Origin: Streptomyces hundungensis
GTDB taxonomy: Bacteria; Actinomycetota; Actinomycetes; Streptomycetales; Streptomycetaceae
Length of the DNA stretch: 64,000 bases
Direction of reading: 5' to 3'
Assembly: GCF_003627815.1 (NCBI RefSeq)
Contig: NZ_CP032698.1
Location: 8,308,001-8,372,000 of the forward strand
Shown here: positions 35,244-43,433 of the stretch, piece by piece
How the letters are laid out: each line of letters opens with the position of its first letter
How positions within the stretch are numbered: the stretch's first letter is position 1
The notes under the pieces: model-generated
The model's database searches: none
What the model was told of the DNA's origin: nothing
The model's input: the letters and a program-made list of their open reading frames with translations, nothing else
Made by a program: the position numbers and the translations under genes

Positions 35244-35378
35244 TCAGGCCCGGAGCCAGAGACGTATGGCTGCGGTGGTGACGGATCCCTGGAAGACGTA
35301 GGCCCGCTTGTCGAAGCGCATGGCCACTGCCCGGTTGATCTTCAACTTCCCGATCAGCCGCTCGACTTCGTTTCTACG
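35244..35378 (-). pseudogene. IS5-family transposase, C-terminal fragment
   Basis: About 44 codons, RRNEVERLIGKLKINRAVAM then RFDKRAYVFQGSVTTAAIRL and WLRA, stop. The NEVERLIGKLK segment carries the catalytic Glu of an IS5-type DDE transposase. The rest of the element is missing. Confidence 0.65.
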
Positions 35379-35472
35379 TTCCTGGAACTCGCCAACAAAG
35401 CCACTCCCAACCCTCTTGGGAACTGAGGCATGACGGTCTCCGCCGCGCTCGTAGACTTATGACGTGGCATTC

Positions 35473-35502
35473 ATGAGCACCCCGCACTGCTGCTTCCTGT
35501 GA
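35473..35502 (+). CDS. Leader peptide upstream of rRNA methyltransferase
   Basis: A 9-codon ORF, ATG AGC ACC CCG CAC TGC TGC TTC CTG TGA, encoding MSTPHCCFL. It starts only about 20 bases after a TAGACTTA that could be a -10 box, so the transcript may be leaderless at this ORF. It is followed 12 nt later by a very strong hairpin and then by the methyltransferase gene. Short ORFs in this position control antibiotic-induced resistance genes: ribosome stalling in the leader changes folding of the downstream RNA. That role is inferred from layout. Confidence 0.6.
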   Translation: MSTPHCCFL

Positions 35503-35514
35503 TCGGAAGGCGCT

Positions 35515-35542
35515 GAGGGCGACGCCGGACGGCGTCGCCCTC
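35515..35542 (+). terminator. Attenuator-like hairpin
   Basis: A perfect 13-bp stem, GAGGGCGACGCCG / CGGCGTCGCCCTC, with a 2-nt loop (GA) and CTTGG after it, lies between the leader ORF and the methyltransferase start at 35659. It would act as an intrinsic terminator in the uninduced state. No long U-tract is present, as is common in Streptomyces. Confidence 0.65.
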
Positions 35543-35658
35543 CTTGGTGTGCCTGCTGCGCGAACCACGTCCCGATGCTGCCCGTTCCTTTCTGACGCAG
35601 TGGCGCTCTGACCGCGCAGGCACGATCCCTTCCCTTCACCCCTTGCCAGGAGTGCCTC

Positions 35659-36510
35659 GTGCCCGTGTCGCTTCCCCCTGTCCTCGACCTGTTCCTCGAC
35701 CTGCTGCGTTGCCCGGCGTGCCGTACGCGCCGCCTGCACCCTGGCCACGGTGCACTGCGTTGCCCTGTGGGCCATACCTTCGACATCGCCCGGCACGGCT
35801 ATGCCAGCCTGCTGACGGGCACCCGCGCCACCAGCGGCGACGATGCGGCCATGGTTCAAGCCCGAGACCGTTTTCTGTCCACCGGCGCCTACGCGCCCAT
35901 CCGCGAAGTCGGGGCCCGCCTGGCGGTTGATGCCGTGTCCGAGCTGGGCACGGTGGTGGATGTCGGGTGCGGCACGGGCTACTACTTGGCTGGCGTACTC
36001 AACCAGATGCCTGGCGCCCGTGGTCTGGGGATGGACACATCGGCGCGCGCGCTGCGCTTGGCGGCCCGTGCCCACGACCGAGCCGCTGCGGTGGCCTGGG
36101 ACGTCTTCCGTCCCTTTCCACTGGCCGGCGGGGCGGCCGATGTCGTGCTGAACGTGTTCGCCCCACGCAACCCGGCCGAGTTCCACCGCGTACTGCGCCC
36201 CACCGGCCGGCTGATCGTCGTCCGACCCACCGGGGGGCACCTGGCCGAGCTGCGTGGCCGGATGCCTGCAATGATCATGATCGATCCGGCCAAGGAACAC
36301 CGTCTGCACCGAGCGCTCGACCCCTTCTTCGACGCCGTCGTCACCGAGCAGGTGGAGTACTCCGTTCCCTTGACCAAGCTGGGTGCCCTGGACCTGGTTG
36401 AGATGACGCCGAGTGCACGCCACGTGAGCCGCGCAGACCTTAACAACGGCGGCGTCCTGCCCGATCAGGTCACTGTCTCTGTGCTGGTCACCGCCTACCG
36501 GCCTCGGTGA
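35659..36510 (+). CDS. 23S rRNA (guanine-N1)-methyltransferase, RlmA(II)/TlrB type
   Basis: A 283-residue SAM-dependent enzyme expected to methylate N1 of a guanine in hairpin 35 of 23S rRNA (G748 in the TlrB subgroup), giving resistance to mycinosylated macrolides such as tylosin. The N-terminal zinc-binding part has LRCPACRTRRLHP and LRCPVGHTFDIARHGY. The SAM site is VVDVGCGTGYYLAGVL. Further family parts are LNVFAPRNPAEFHRVLRPTG and LVEMTPSARHVSRADL. Start is a GTG at 35659. The upstream leader ORF and hairpin point to induction by a ribosome-targeting drug. G745 versus G748 specificity cannot be decided by eye, though Gram-positive members are normally the G748 type. Confidence 0.87.
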   Translation: MPVSLPPVLDLFLDLLRCPACRTRRLHPGHGALRCPVGHTFDIARHGYASLLTGTRATSGDDAAMVQARDRFLSTGAYAPIREVGARLAVDAVSELGTVVDVGCGTGYYLAGVLNQMPGARGLGMDTSARALRLAARAHDRAAAVAWDVFRPFPLAGGAADVVLNVFAPRNPAEFHRVLRPTGRLIVVRPTGGHLAELRGRMPAMIMIDPAKEHRLHRALDPFFDAVVTEQVEYSVPLTKLGALDLVEMTPSARHVSRADLNNGGVLPDQVTVSVLVTAYRPR

Positions 36511-36524
36511 CCACGAGCGGGCGC

Positions 36525-37280
36525 ATGCCTCTGCTGACTGACGAGCAATAGGCGCGCCTAGTGCCCTGCCTTCCCCGCAGCGCGGGGAAGGCAGGGCGTC
36601 CGACCACCGCCGCATCGTCGAAGGGATCATTTATCGGTACCGCACCGGAATCCCCTGGAGAGATCTGCCCCGCGAAGCATTCGGTCCCCGGCAGACGGTA
36701 TGGAAGCGCCACCGAGGGTGCGCGGCCGACGGCACCTGGGACACAGTTCCGGCCCAAGTGACCGCCCAGACGGACTCGATCAAAGGGATCGACTGGACAG
36801 TCTCGGTCGACTCGACCATCAACCGAGCCCACCAGCACGCCACGAATACGACCCGGCCGGAGAAGGACATCAGCGCTGTCACCTGCCAAAGCAAGAACCA
36901 AACTCCGCCTACCGCTGGCCAGGTCCACGACGTACAGGTCCTCCCTCTCTTGCTGGGCGACATCCGAGTCCCACGACTTGGCCGTGACAGGCCGCGCACC
37001 ACACCGGACGCACTGCTCGCAGACAAGGAGTATTCCTCCAAACGGGTCCACGACGACCTCGCGGTCCGTGGCATCCGCACGGTGATTCCCGAGCGTGCCG
37101 ATCAACAGGCCAACCGCAAGAGGAAAGGCCGCGGCGGCGGACGGCCCCGGACTCTGGACACCGAGACCTACAAGCGCAGGAACGTCGTGGAACGATCATT
37201 CAGCCTGCTCAAGCAGTGGCGAGGCCTGGCCACCTGTTACGACAAACTCGCGGTCGTCTACCGCTCCGCAGCGCTGCTGC
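36525..37280 (+). pseudogene. IS5-family transposase, heavily decayed
   Basis: The opening MPLLTDEQ is cut by an in-frame TAG, then ARLVPCLPRSAGKAGRP, a frameshift, RRIVEGIIYRYRTGIPWRDL and DWTVSVDSTINRAHQHATNT (first Asp). A deletion removes the middle. PLLLGDIRVPRLGRDRPRTT, LLADKEYSSKRVHDDLAVRG (second Asp) and NVVERSFSLLKQWRGLATCY (Glu) follow. The C-terminus dissolves after VVYRSAALL. At least three lesions make it inactive. Confidence 0.85.
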
Positions 37281-38249
37281 CCGACAAACCGAAGACCGAC
37301 CGGGCCGGCGCCCGCGCTGAACGTGACTCCTGCCAGGACTCGTTCCGGTACCTGCGTATTTCCCGCCTGTCCGCGGAGTGCCCGCCCTGGGTCCTGGGCC
37401 GGGAACTGGGCTGGTCACTGCGCTCCCCGCTCACCGTCACGATGCGGCCTCTGGAATGTATTCGGGCTCCTCTTCACATGCGCCGGAGAAGAACGCCTTC
37501 GTCTCTTGCGGGGGGAAGACCGGGGCCAGCCGGCCGTTCAGGGAACCGCGCGTTGCGAACAGTCATCCCTCGCGTTGCGAACAGTCATCCCTCCGCCCGC
37601 AAGGGCGGCAACCTCCACGCAAGCGCCGCTGCCGTTGCTGTGTTCGGTGGCTGCCTCACGTGCCTCGCCCAGGCCCGGAACGCCTTTCGCGGCCTGGCCT
37701 GAAACCGTGACCTCGGTTTGACTGAACGGGGTCGGGCGGCACGTGACAGCTTCGCCGTCTGCTAGGGCTTGCGGTATCACATGCCGATCCTGGCAGCCGC
37801 GCGCGTTGTTGCCGCGTCTGAGGACGCCTTGCGCCGGCTTCGTGACGCACGCGATCTCGCGGCCCGCGGGAACGCCCGCCGGGGATGAGGCGTACTCCCG
37901 CGGGCGCGACGCGTACGAGGGCGCGCTTGTTGTCTGCGTTACGTACTGCGCCTCGACCTCGGTGCCGGCCGGGGATGTCCCTGAGGGCCGGTCACGCCGG
38001 CTGTCCTTTGATCCGGGGTCTGTCAGCCGGCGCCTGCGTGGGCGCGGTCGGCAACCAGGACGGCGCGGGGTGTGTGCAGGTCTACCGGGTCCTCTCCGCG
38101 GGGTCGGGGCGGTGCTGTGGGCCGTCAGTGGTCCACGCTGCCCTGGGGGGTGGCTTCCGCATCGGCTTTTGGTCCTGTTCGGGCGACGGGTCCGCTGGTG
38201 GGAGCGCGTGTCGCGTACGGTGTGCGGCGTGCGGCGTGATGGGGGTCGG
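37281..38249. other. No recognisable gene
   Basis: About 970 bases after the transposase relic. Long open frames are present on several strands but show no family features. The only structured element seen is a 22-bp tandem duplication at 37549-37592. Confidence 0.45.
37549..37592. repeat. 22-bp tandem duplication
   Basis: The unit beginning CGCGTTGCGAACAGTCATCC occurs twice directly abutting (37549-37570 and 37571-37592). It is not in a recognised gene. Confidence 0.8.
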
Positions 38250-38729
38250 TCAGCGGGTGCGCTCGTAGTGGCGACGTGCTTTTTCGCGGTTGCCGCAGGC
38301 GGCCATCGAGCACCAGCGGGCGCGGTTGGCGCGGCTGCGGTCGAGCAGGAACAACTGGCACGCATCGTTGGCGCAGGGGCGTAGCCGGCCGGGCAGTTGC
38401 TTTTCGGTGGCGGCCCAGGCGAGGACCACCTCTACGGCCAGCCTGGCGTGCGGGGGAGTGGTGAGTGTCCACTGAAGGCCGCCGGAGGTGACCTCCGGGG
38501 TCTGGTGGACCCCTTCGAGCAGCGGGTTCAGCGCGGTGGGCGAGCTCTCTCCGCGCACTGTGTCCCGGAGGATGTCCCGCGTCTGGCGCAGCAACGCCAG
38601 TTCCGCGAGGCTGCCTTCGCCGCCGTGTTCCCGCGCCCAGCGCCTGCCTCCGGCCGGGTCTGCCAGCGCGTCCTGTTCCTCGCCGTTGACCAGGGGCCTG
38701 CTGTTGAGCAGGTCCAGCAGCGTGTCCAT
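38250..38729 (-). CDS. CGNR zinc-finger regulator (ABATE domain)
   Basis: A 159-residue regulator of the CGNR family. The N-terminal ABATE domain (MDTLLDLLNSRPLVNGEEQD, LLRQTRDILRDTVRG) is followed by the zinc finger LRPCANDACQLFLLDRSRAN then RARWCSMAACGNREKARRHY, with the four cysteines and the CGNR motif intact. Such proteins are thought to be transcription factors. It diverges from the hydrolase at 38835, with repeated TAACCTGAT elements between, so it probably controls that gene and itself. Confidence 0.9.
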   Translation of the reverse strand: MDTLLDLLNSRPLVNGEEQDALADPAGGRRWAREHGGEGSLAELALLRQTRDILRDTVRGESSPTALNPLLEGVHQTPEVTSGGLQWTLTTPPHARLAVEVVLAWAATEKQLPGRLRPCANDACQLFLLDRSRANRARWCSMAACGNREKARRHYERTR

Positions 38730-38746
38730 CGGTTAACCGCTCCCAT

Positions 38747-38810
38747 CTAACCTGATTGAGTCACTTGACAGGTTAGCGGCCCAGTGCTTGCATGGCGAGC
38801 GCCTAACCTG
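38747..38810. promoter_or_regulatory. Probable CGNR operator repeats
   Basis: CTAACCTG at 38747-38754 and its inverse CAGGTTAG at 38769-38776 form a perfect inverted repeat with a 14-bp spacer. A third CTAACCTGAT lies at 38803-38812. All are between the divergent CGNR and hydrolase genes. GGTTAACC at 38731-38738 is a further small palindrome. Confidence 0.6.
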
Positions 38811-38834
38811 ATCAAATCACCAAAGGGGTTAGAT

Positions 38835-39704
38835 ATGCGCTCGGTGCACCACCGGACTGCCACCGTCGACGGCCACAGGATCTTCTACCGGGAAGCCGGC
38901 CCCGCCGACGCCCCCGCAATCGTTCTGCTGCACGGCTACCCCACCAGCTCGTACATGTTCCGCGAGCTCATCCCGCTGCTGGCCGACGACTACCACGTCA
39001 TCGCACCGGACCATCTGGGCTTCGGCCACTCCGACGCCCCGCTCGTGGACGAGTTCACGTACACCTTCGACGCCCTCGCCGAACTCACCTCCGGGCTCCT
39101 CGACCAGCTGGGCCTGGAGCGCTATGCCCTCTACGTCCAGGACTACGGCGCCCCCATCGGATGGCGCGTCGCGCTCAAGCACCCCGAACGGATCTCCGCC
39201 CTCGTCACCCAGAACGGCAACGGCTACGAGGACGGTTTCGTCGAGTCGTTCTGGACCGACGTCTGGGCCTACGGGGCACACCCCGGCCCCGGGACCGAAC
39301 CCGCTGTCCGCACCGCGCTGAGCGTCGATGCCATCCGCTGGCAGTATGTGCACGGCGTGCCCGACCCGAGTACGGTCAGCCCGGACACCTGGGAGCACGA
39401 CTTCGCCCTCGTCTCCCGCGAGGGCAACGACAAGGTCCAGCTGGCGCTGTTCCGCGACTACCGGAACAACCGCCCGCTCTACCCGCTGCTGCACGAATTC
39501 CTGCGCACCAGCGAGGTCCCGGTGCTCGCTGTGTGGGGCCGCAACGACGAAATCTTCGGCCCGGCCGGCGCTCGGGCCTTCGCCCGCGATGCCAAGGACG
39601 CGGAGGTGCACCTGGTCAACGGTGGGCACTTCCTGCTGGAGAGCCACCTGGACGTCGTCGCGGGTTACCTGCGCGGCTTCCTCGGACGGGTGCTGGACAA
39701 GTAG
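38835..39704 (+). CDS. Alpha/beta hydrolase, haloalkane dehalogenase/epoxide hydrolase-like
   Basis: A 289-residue alpha/beta-fold hydrolase. The oxyanion region is LLHGYPTSSYMFRELIPLLA. The nucleophile elbow is VQDYGAPIGWRV with Asp as nucleophile, which is the dehalogenase/epoxide-hydrolase type rather than Ser. The acid is in VLAVWGRNDEIFGP and the catalytic His in HLVNGGHFLLESH. Start ATG at 38835 after AAAGGGGTTAG. The CGNR regulator is divergent; this pair is frequent in Streptomyces. The natural substrate is unknown. Confidence 0.88.
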   Translation: MRSVHHRTATVDGHRIFYREAGPADAPAIVLLHGYPTSSYMFRELIPLLADDYHVIAPDHLGFGHSDAPLVDEFTYTFDALAELTSGLLDQLGLERYALYVQDYGAPIGWRVALKHPERISALVTQNGNGYEDGFVESFWTDVWAYGAHPGPGTEPAVRTALSVDAIRWQYVHGVPDPSTVSPDTWEHDFALVSREGNDKVQLALFRDYRNNRPLYPLLHEFLRTSEVPVLAVWGRNDEIFGPAGARAFARDAKDAEVHLVNGGHFLLESHLDVVAGYLRGFLGRVLDK

Positions 39705-39841
39705 GTTCGCCTTGCGCTCGCGGGGTTGCCCGCCGCACGGGGGCCCGAAGTGCCGCGTGGTATACGGCTACTGCGTTCCGCGCCCGCTCGGCATGTGCGT
39801 GCTCTGCGCCTTCCCCGAGGAACAGCTCTCTGCATGAGCAG

Positions 39842-39997
39842 TCAGGAGAAGAGTTGCAGCACAACCGCCAACGGCCACATCAAGTACTGCTTGAGCCGGT
39901 GCCAGCCGGTGCAGTAGCGCTTCACGCCCCACCGGCCGCGTCGAGTGACCGGCCGCTGGCACCACCGGCACGGCCGACTGTCGTTCGTCCCCTCCAT
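39842..39997 (-). CDS. Small zinc-ribbon-like membrane-associated protein
   Basis: A 51-codon ORF: MEGTNDSRPCRWCQRPVTRR, then GRWGVKRYCTGWHRLKQYLM, ending in a hydrophobic tail WPLAVVLQLFS. The CxxC and C-x2-H pattern suggests a single zinc site, and the last 12 residues could touch the membrane. The ATG is at 39995-39997 and the stop at 39842-39844. Codon use fits a real gene. No family name is known to me. Confidence 0.5.
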   Translation of the reverse strand: MEGTNDSRPCRWCQRPVTRRGRWGVKRYCTGWHRLKQYLMWPLAVVLQLFS

Positions 39998-40107
39998 GGC
40001 CGTGACTTTAGCCGCCCCCCTGCGCGCTGAATGCGCCGGCCCCGCCGGTGCCGCCCTGAGTCGCGGCGGAAACGCGGGGAGTTCGGATGAGGCTCGGCCC
40101 TCGGGCT

Positions 40108-40175
40108 CCGTGAGGGTGGAGCGGCCCCCGCGAGGGGGAGCGGCCCCCGTGAGGGTGGAGCGGCCCCCGCGAGGC
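40108..40175. repeat. GC-rich tandem repeat
   Basis: About three and a half units of a 19-20-bp sequence (CCGTGAGGGTGGAGCGGCCC, alternating with CCGCGAGGGGGAGCGGCCC) lie directly downstream of the DUF1963-like gene. It could form structured RNA at the 3' end of that transcript. Confidence 0.75.
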
Positions 40176-40180
40176 GCGGA

Positions 40181-40984
40181 TCAGTGCTGGTCGAAGACGT
40201 AGCCGTGTCCTTCTCCGGCTGGACAGGCAAAGATCCGGAAGTCGCCCCACCTGCCCACCGTGATCCCGGTGGTGTGGTCGCTGGCTACGGTGAACAGCAG
40301 GTGGCACGGGGCGCCGCAGGTCAGGCACAGGATGTCGTACGGGTCGGTCAGGTGCCAGGTGGGCCACCCGCCGAACTTGATCCCGGCCACCCGGGTGATG
40401 ACATCGCTTCCGTCTCCGGTCGCCTTCGCGTACTGCTGTACGGACTTGCTGAGTTCTCCGTCCAGCAGGGTCTGTGGGTGGGGAAAGTCGATGAGGGGCA
40501 CGGGGGTGAGCGTGCACGGCACCGGGGTGTATCCGTAGTCCGGGTCCTCCTGCCGAACGGGCAGCGGGGGTGAGGTGCGTGTGCGTTTCACGTCTGCGCT
40601 GTCGCGCCAGCGGATCTCCGCGACCGGGCTGACGTCGGCATGCGGAGCCGGCGGATCCCAGTGCACGTTGGGGCACCACAGGAGCTGAAACACATCCTTG
40701 CCCTCGGGCCACCAGTCGCCCGGTGCATCCCTCCGGTACACCTGCGCCACCGCCACCATGGCGGTCGCCGGCGTACCGGAATCAGACTTCTCGTCCGGGA
40801 GGTCGCAGCACGGCCACGCCTCGTCGGCCGGCCAGAGCAACGGCCCACCCACGGAACTCTGGTGGACGGTCGGTTCCCCCGGTGTGGGGGCCAGCACCAC
40901 GGCCGGCAAGGCGTACGGTGCGAGTCCGGGCACAGCGGCGAGGATGTCCTCCGCGCAGGGCCTGGTTGTGTGGGGCTGATCCAT
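40181..40984 (-). CDS. DUF1963/YwqG-like protein
   Basis: A 267-residue cytoplasmic protein. Features that recall DUF1963 (YwqG) proteins are SSVGGPLLWPADEAWPCCDL near residue 45, VYRRDAPGDWWPEGKDVFQL, LLWCPNVHWDP, and a C-terminal IKFGGWPTWHLTDPYDILCL then CGAPCHLLFTVASD with a CxxC pair, suggesting a metal site. The family has no settled function, though several members sit near toxin-immunity loci. ATG at 40982-40984. Stand-alone. Confidence 0.72.
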   Translation of the reverse strand: MDQPHTTRPCAEDILAAVPGLAPYALPAVVLAPTPGEPTVHQSSVGGPLLWPADEAWPCCDLPDEKSDSGTPATAMVAVAQVYRRDAPGDWWPEGKDVFQLLWCPNVHWDPPAPHADVSPVAEIRWRDSADVKRTRTSPPLPVRQEDPDYGYTPVPCTLTPVPLIDFPHPQTLLDGELSKSVQQYAKATGDGSDVITRVAGIKFGGWPTWHLTDPYDILCLTCGAPCHLLFTVASDHTTGITVGRWGDFRIFACPAGEGHGYVFDQH

Positions 40985-41491
40985 GGCGGGAGAGTAGCCA
41001 GCCCCTCCGGCAACGACGCTGAGCGGGTCCGCCCCTCATGGGCGAACTCCGGGGTCCACAGGCGCAGGTGGTGGTCATGCCGGCTCGGCCACGGCGGTGC
41101 GCCAGAGCGAGCGCAGTGGCAGCGCCTGGCAGGGGGCAGGGGGCAGGGGGCAGGGGGCAGAGGGGGCAGGGGGACCTGGGGGGGCATGGTGGGTCATGAG
41201 GTGCTCTCGGCCGGCGCGGCACCTCACCGCGGGAGCGGAGCCGCCGACAGCGGTCTGTGGCGTGGGCCGGCCATCCCTTGGGTGGCTGAGTCACTGCACC
41301 CGTCATGGCTCGGCCCGGAGTTGGTCATGCCAGGCACCCCATGGGCGCGGCGAAGACCGCCGTGGGTCGGATGCCTGCGCACGACGCTTTCCCCGCGTGC
41401 GCTGCTCCTGCTCATCAGTCACCGAGCCAGCGCAGAGAGCCCCACTCCTTGTGGCGGGAGGGGGCGACCGCACGAGGGCGTAGGGGGCGCG
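40985..41491. other. Non-coding stretch with (GGGGCAG)n run
   Basis: About 500 bases without a recognisable gene. At 41130-41174 lies a run of five to six GGGGGCA units on the plus strand, able to form G-quadruplex DNA. It lies upstream of the DUF1963-like gene's start. Confidence 0.6.
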
Positions 41492-42616
41492 TCAGCGTAC
41501 GTCGGCGAAGGTGGCCGACGGCCGTTCCTCGTTCTGAGCCTGGCGGGCGCGCTCGACCACCATGCGGGCGAGTCGCGGCAGCACCGTCGGATCCAGTGGG
41601 TGACTGCCCCCGCCGTAGACGACGGTGAGCATGATCGTTCCCGCTCGGGCGACCGTCTGTAGGTGATAGGTGGTCCCCGACTCCGTGGGTTCCTGTCCGG
41701 AATAGAACACGCTCTGATCGCCGATGGCGCCGGCGGATCCAGGCGACACGAGCGAGTCCTTGCCCTCCCTCGCGATCCCGTCGCTCCACCTCTTGTACCC
41801 GGCCGCCGCCGTCTCGGCACTGTCGAACGCCTCGATCGCGAAGTACGCCTTGTTGACCGAGCCCGGATCCGCGAAGGCGACCCCGGCGTTGCTCCCCAGC
41901 CCGTCGCAGCCACCCTGCCGGCAGCTGTTGTCCGTGGTCGCAGCCTGCACGTCCGCCGGCTCGACCAATGACCAGCCGGACGGCATGCTCTGTACGTCGG
42001 GCAGGACGCTTTTGAGGAGCTCAAGATCCTTGATGGCGGCTGTCTTTCGCCCCTTCCCGGCGCCGCTTCCCTCGCCGCTGCCCGCCGCCAACGTCCCCGA
42101 TCCGTCGCGGCCCTCACCCGAGCCCACCGAAGGCGCCCCCGCGGCACCGTCGTCACCACCCACCACCTTGGTGACTCCGTAGGCTCCCAGCCCCATGACG
42201 AGCGCCACGACGAGCAGCAGCGCCGCTACCGTCATCGGTGTGAGGTTCTCCTTGCGCAGGGTCAGGGGGCCGAACGAGATGGTGTTGTGCTTGGAGTGGT
42301 CGCCGATGTGGGCGTGGTGGATGTCCCGTCCGGCGTGCATCGCCGGGGAGCTGGGCCGCGTCGACTCGTACAACCGCGTTATGTGGCGCGCGAGTTCGGG
42401 ATCCGCGGCGAGGGTGGCGGCCACCTGGCGCTCCGTCTCGTCGGTGCTCGCGCTCGCCGGATCGAGGGCCTGGCGGCCTTCGGGGGACGACCCCAGTCGC
42501 TCCCTCATCAGCCGTGCCGCCTCAGCCCCAGCCGCTCCGCCGATGGCACCCGCCGCCCCATTCGATGCCTGGGTCAGCAGCGCCATGACCCAGGTCGTCA
42601 CTTCGGATGCTTCCAT
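41492..42616 (-). CDS. Single-pass membrane hypothetical protein
   Basis: A 374-residue protein. The N-terminal 125 residues are cytoplasmic and helical (WVMALLTQASNGAAGAIGGA, AAEAARLMRERLG-like region, then HHAHIGDHSKHNTISFGPL). One TM segment follows (TPMTVAALLLVVALVMGLGA, about residues 130-152), then a Gly/Ser-rich linker and an extracytoplasmic domain of about 180 residues with a CRQGGC disulfide-like motif and AYFAIEAFDSAETAAAGYKR. The domain recalls sensor-like or anti-sigma-associated exported domains, but no family is assigned. ATG at 42614-42616. Confidence 0.68.
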   Translation of the reverse strand: MEASEVTTWVMALLTQASNGAAGAIGGAAGAEAARLMRERLGSSPEGRQALDPASASTDETERQVAATLAADPELARHITRLYESTRPSSPAMHAGRDIHHAHIGDHSKHNTISFGPLTLRKENLTPMTVAALLLVVALVMGLGAYGVTKVVGGDDGAAGAPSVGSGEGRDGSGTLAAGSGEGSGAGKGRKTAAIKDLELLKSVLPDVQSMPSGWSLVEPADVQAATTDNSCRQGGCDGLGSNAGVAFADPGSVNKAYFAIEAFDSAETAAAGYKRWSDGIAREGKDSLVSPGSAGAIGDQSVFYSGQEPTESGTTYHLQTVARAGTIMLTVVYGGGSHPLDPTVLPRLARMVVERARQAQNEERPSATFADVR

Positions 42617-42737
42617 GAAGTGAGTATCGGCAAGAGCATCGTCGTTCCGTGGATCGTTTCCAGCCCTTCGGCTCGAACGTCATCTCAATCACGTAACGCC
42701 CCAAACTCCTTTCGGGGCAGTGTAGTTGGACGCGCCG

Positions 42738-43289
42738 ATGGTCAGTGCTACTGCCTGCCTTCGCGATACCGAGGGGCCGCATCCGCTGGCCGTGTGGGTG
42801 CACACCCGGGACACCCCGCACATGCTGGCCTGGGCGCTGACCGGCACCATGCCGCCCGCGCTCGCCGAGCGGTTAACGAGATCCCGGCGGGGACTGGTCG
42901 CTCCTCCGGCACCACAATTGGCGCCGGCCGAGCGGACGGTGTTCTTCGACCACCAGCGGGGCACTACCGAGCACGCCACGACCCGAGGCGGACCGTGGGC
43001 GCTGCTGCACCGCCAGGCGCTTTACCCGGCCTCGTACGACGACGGGCCGGACGCGGCGGCGTGGACCGTGCACACACTGCACCGCCGGCGTGACGTGCTG
43101 GGGCGGCGGGGCTGGTTACGATACTGGCCGGAGGCTCGTTCGACCGCCACGGCGCTCGCCCGGCTCGGTGACCCGCAGCCCCTCCTTGACTTCGTCGACC
43201 CGACGACCAGGCGGGTGTCGGCGTCGATGACGACCGGGCAGGTGTCCACGCACTGTCGCAGCCCGCTGCCGCGGTCCGGACGTTGCTGA
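42738..43289 (+). CDS. Hypothetical protein
   Basis: A 183-residue frame. The N-terminal 150 residues look coding (RDTEGPHPLAVWVHTRDTPH, AERTVFFDHQRGTTEHATTR, GRRGWLRYWPEARSTATALA). The last 20 are Ser/Thr/Arg-rich and may be read-through past a lost end. The ATG at 42738 was preferred to a TTG four codons earlier. Not recognised. It may be a fragment of a larger gene. Confidence 0.45.
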   Translation: MVSATACLRDTEGPHPLAVWVHTRDTPHMLAWALTGTMPPALAERLTRSRRGLVAPPAPQLAPAERTVFFDHQRGTTEHATTRGGPWALLHRQALYPASYDDGPDAAAWTVHTLHRRRDVLGRRGWLRYWPEARSTATALARLGDPQPLLDFVDPTTRRVSASMTTGQVSTHCRSPLPRSGRC

Positions 43290-43433
43290 CTCAGCCGCAT
43301 CCAGGCCGCAGCCGCTGAGTCTCTGTCTACGTGCGGTGCAGGTGAAGGCTTCGCCGCGGAGTGCAGCTGACCAGCGGGTGAAAGGCATACCCGGTCAGGG
43401 GCCTCCACGGTCCGGTATGGAGCCAGGTTGAGG

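Noticed and set aside
36564..36596. Perfect 14-bp stem hairpin that looks like a terminator for the rRNA methyltransferase gene
   Set aside because: It lies within the decayed transposase coding sequence (VPCLPRSAGKAGRP), whose codons explain it. It may still terminate transcription but is not evidence of a dedicated site.
41130..41174. (GGGGGCA)n run considered as a CRISPR or phase-variation repeat
   Set aside because: There are no spacers, so it is not CRISPR; it lies outside any reading frame, so no phase switching of a protein is visible.
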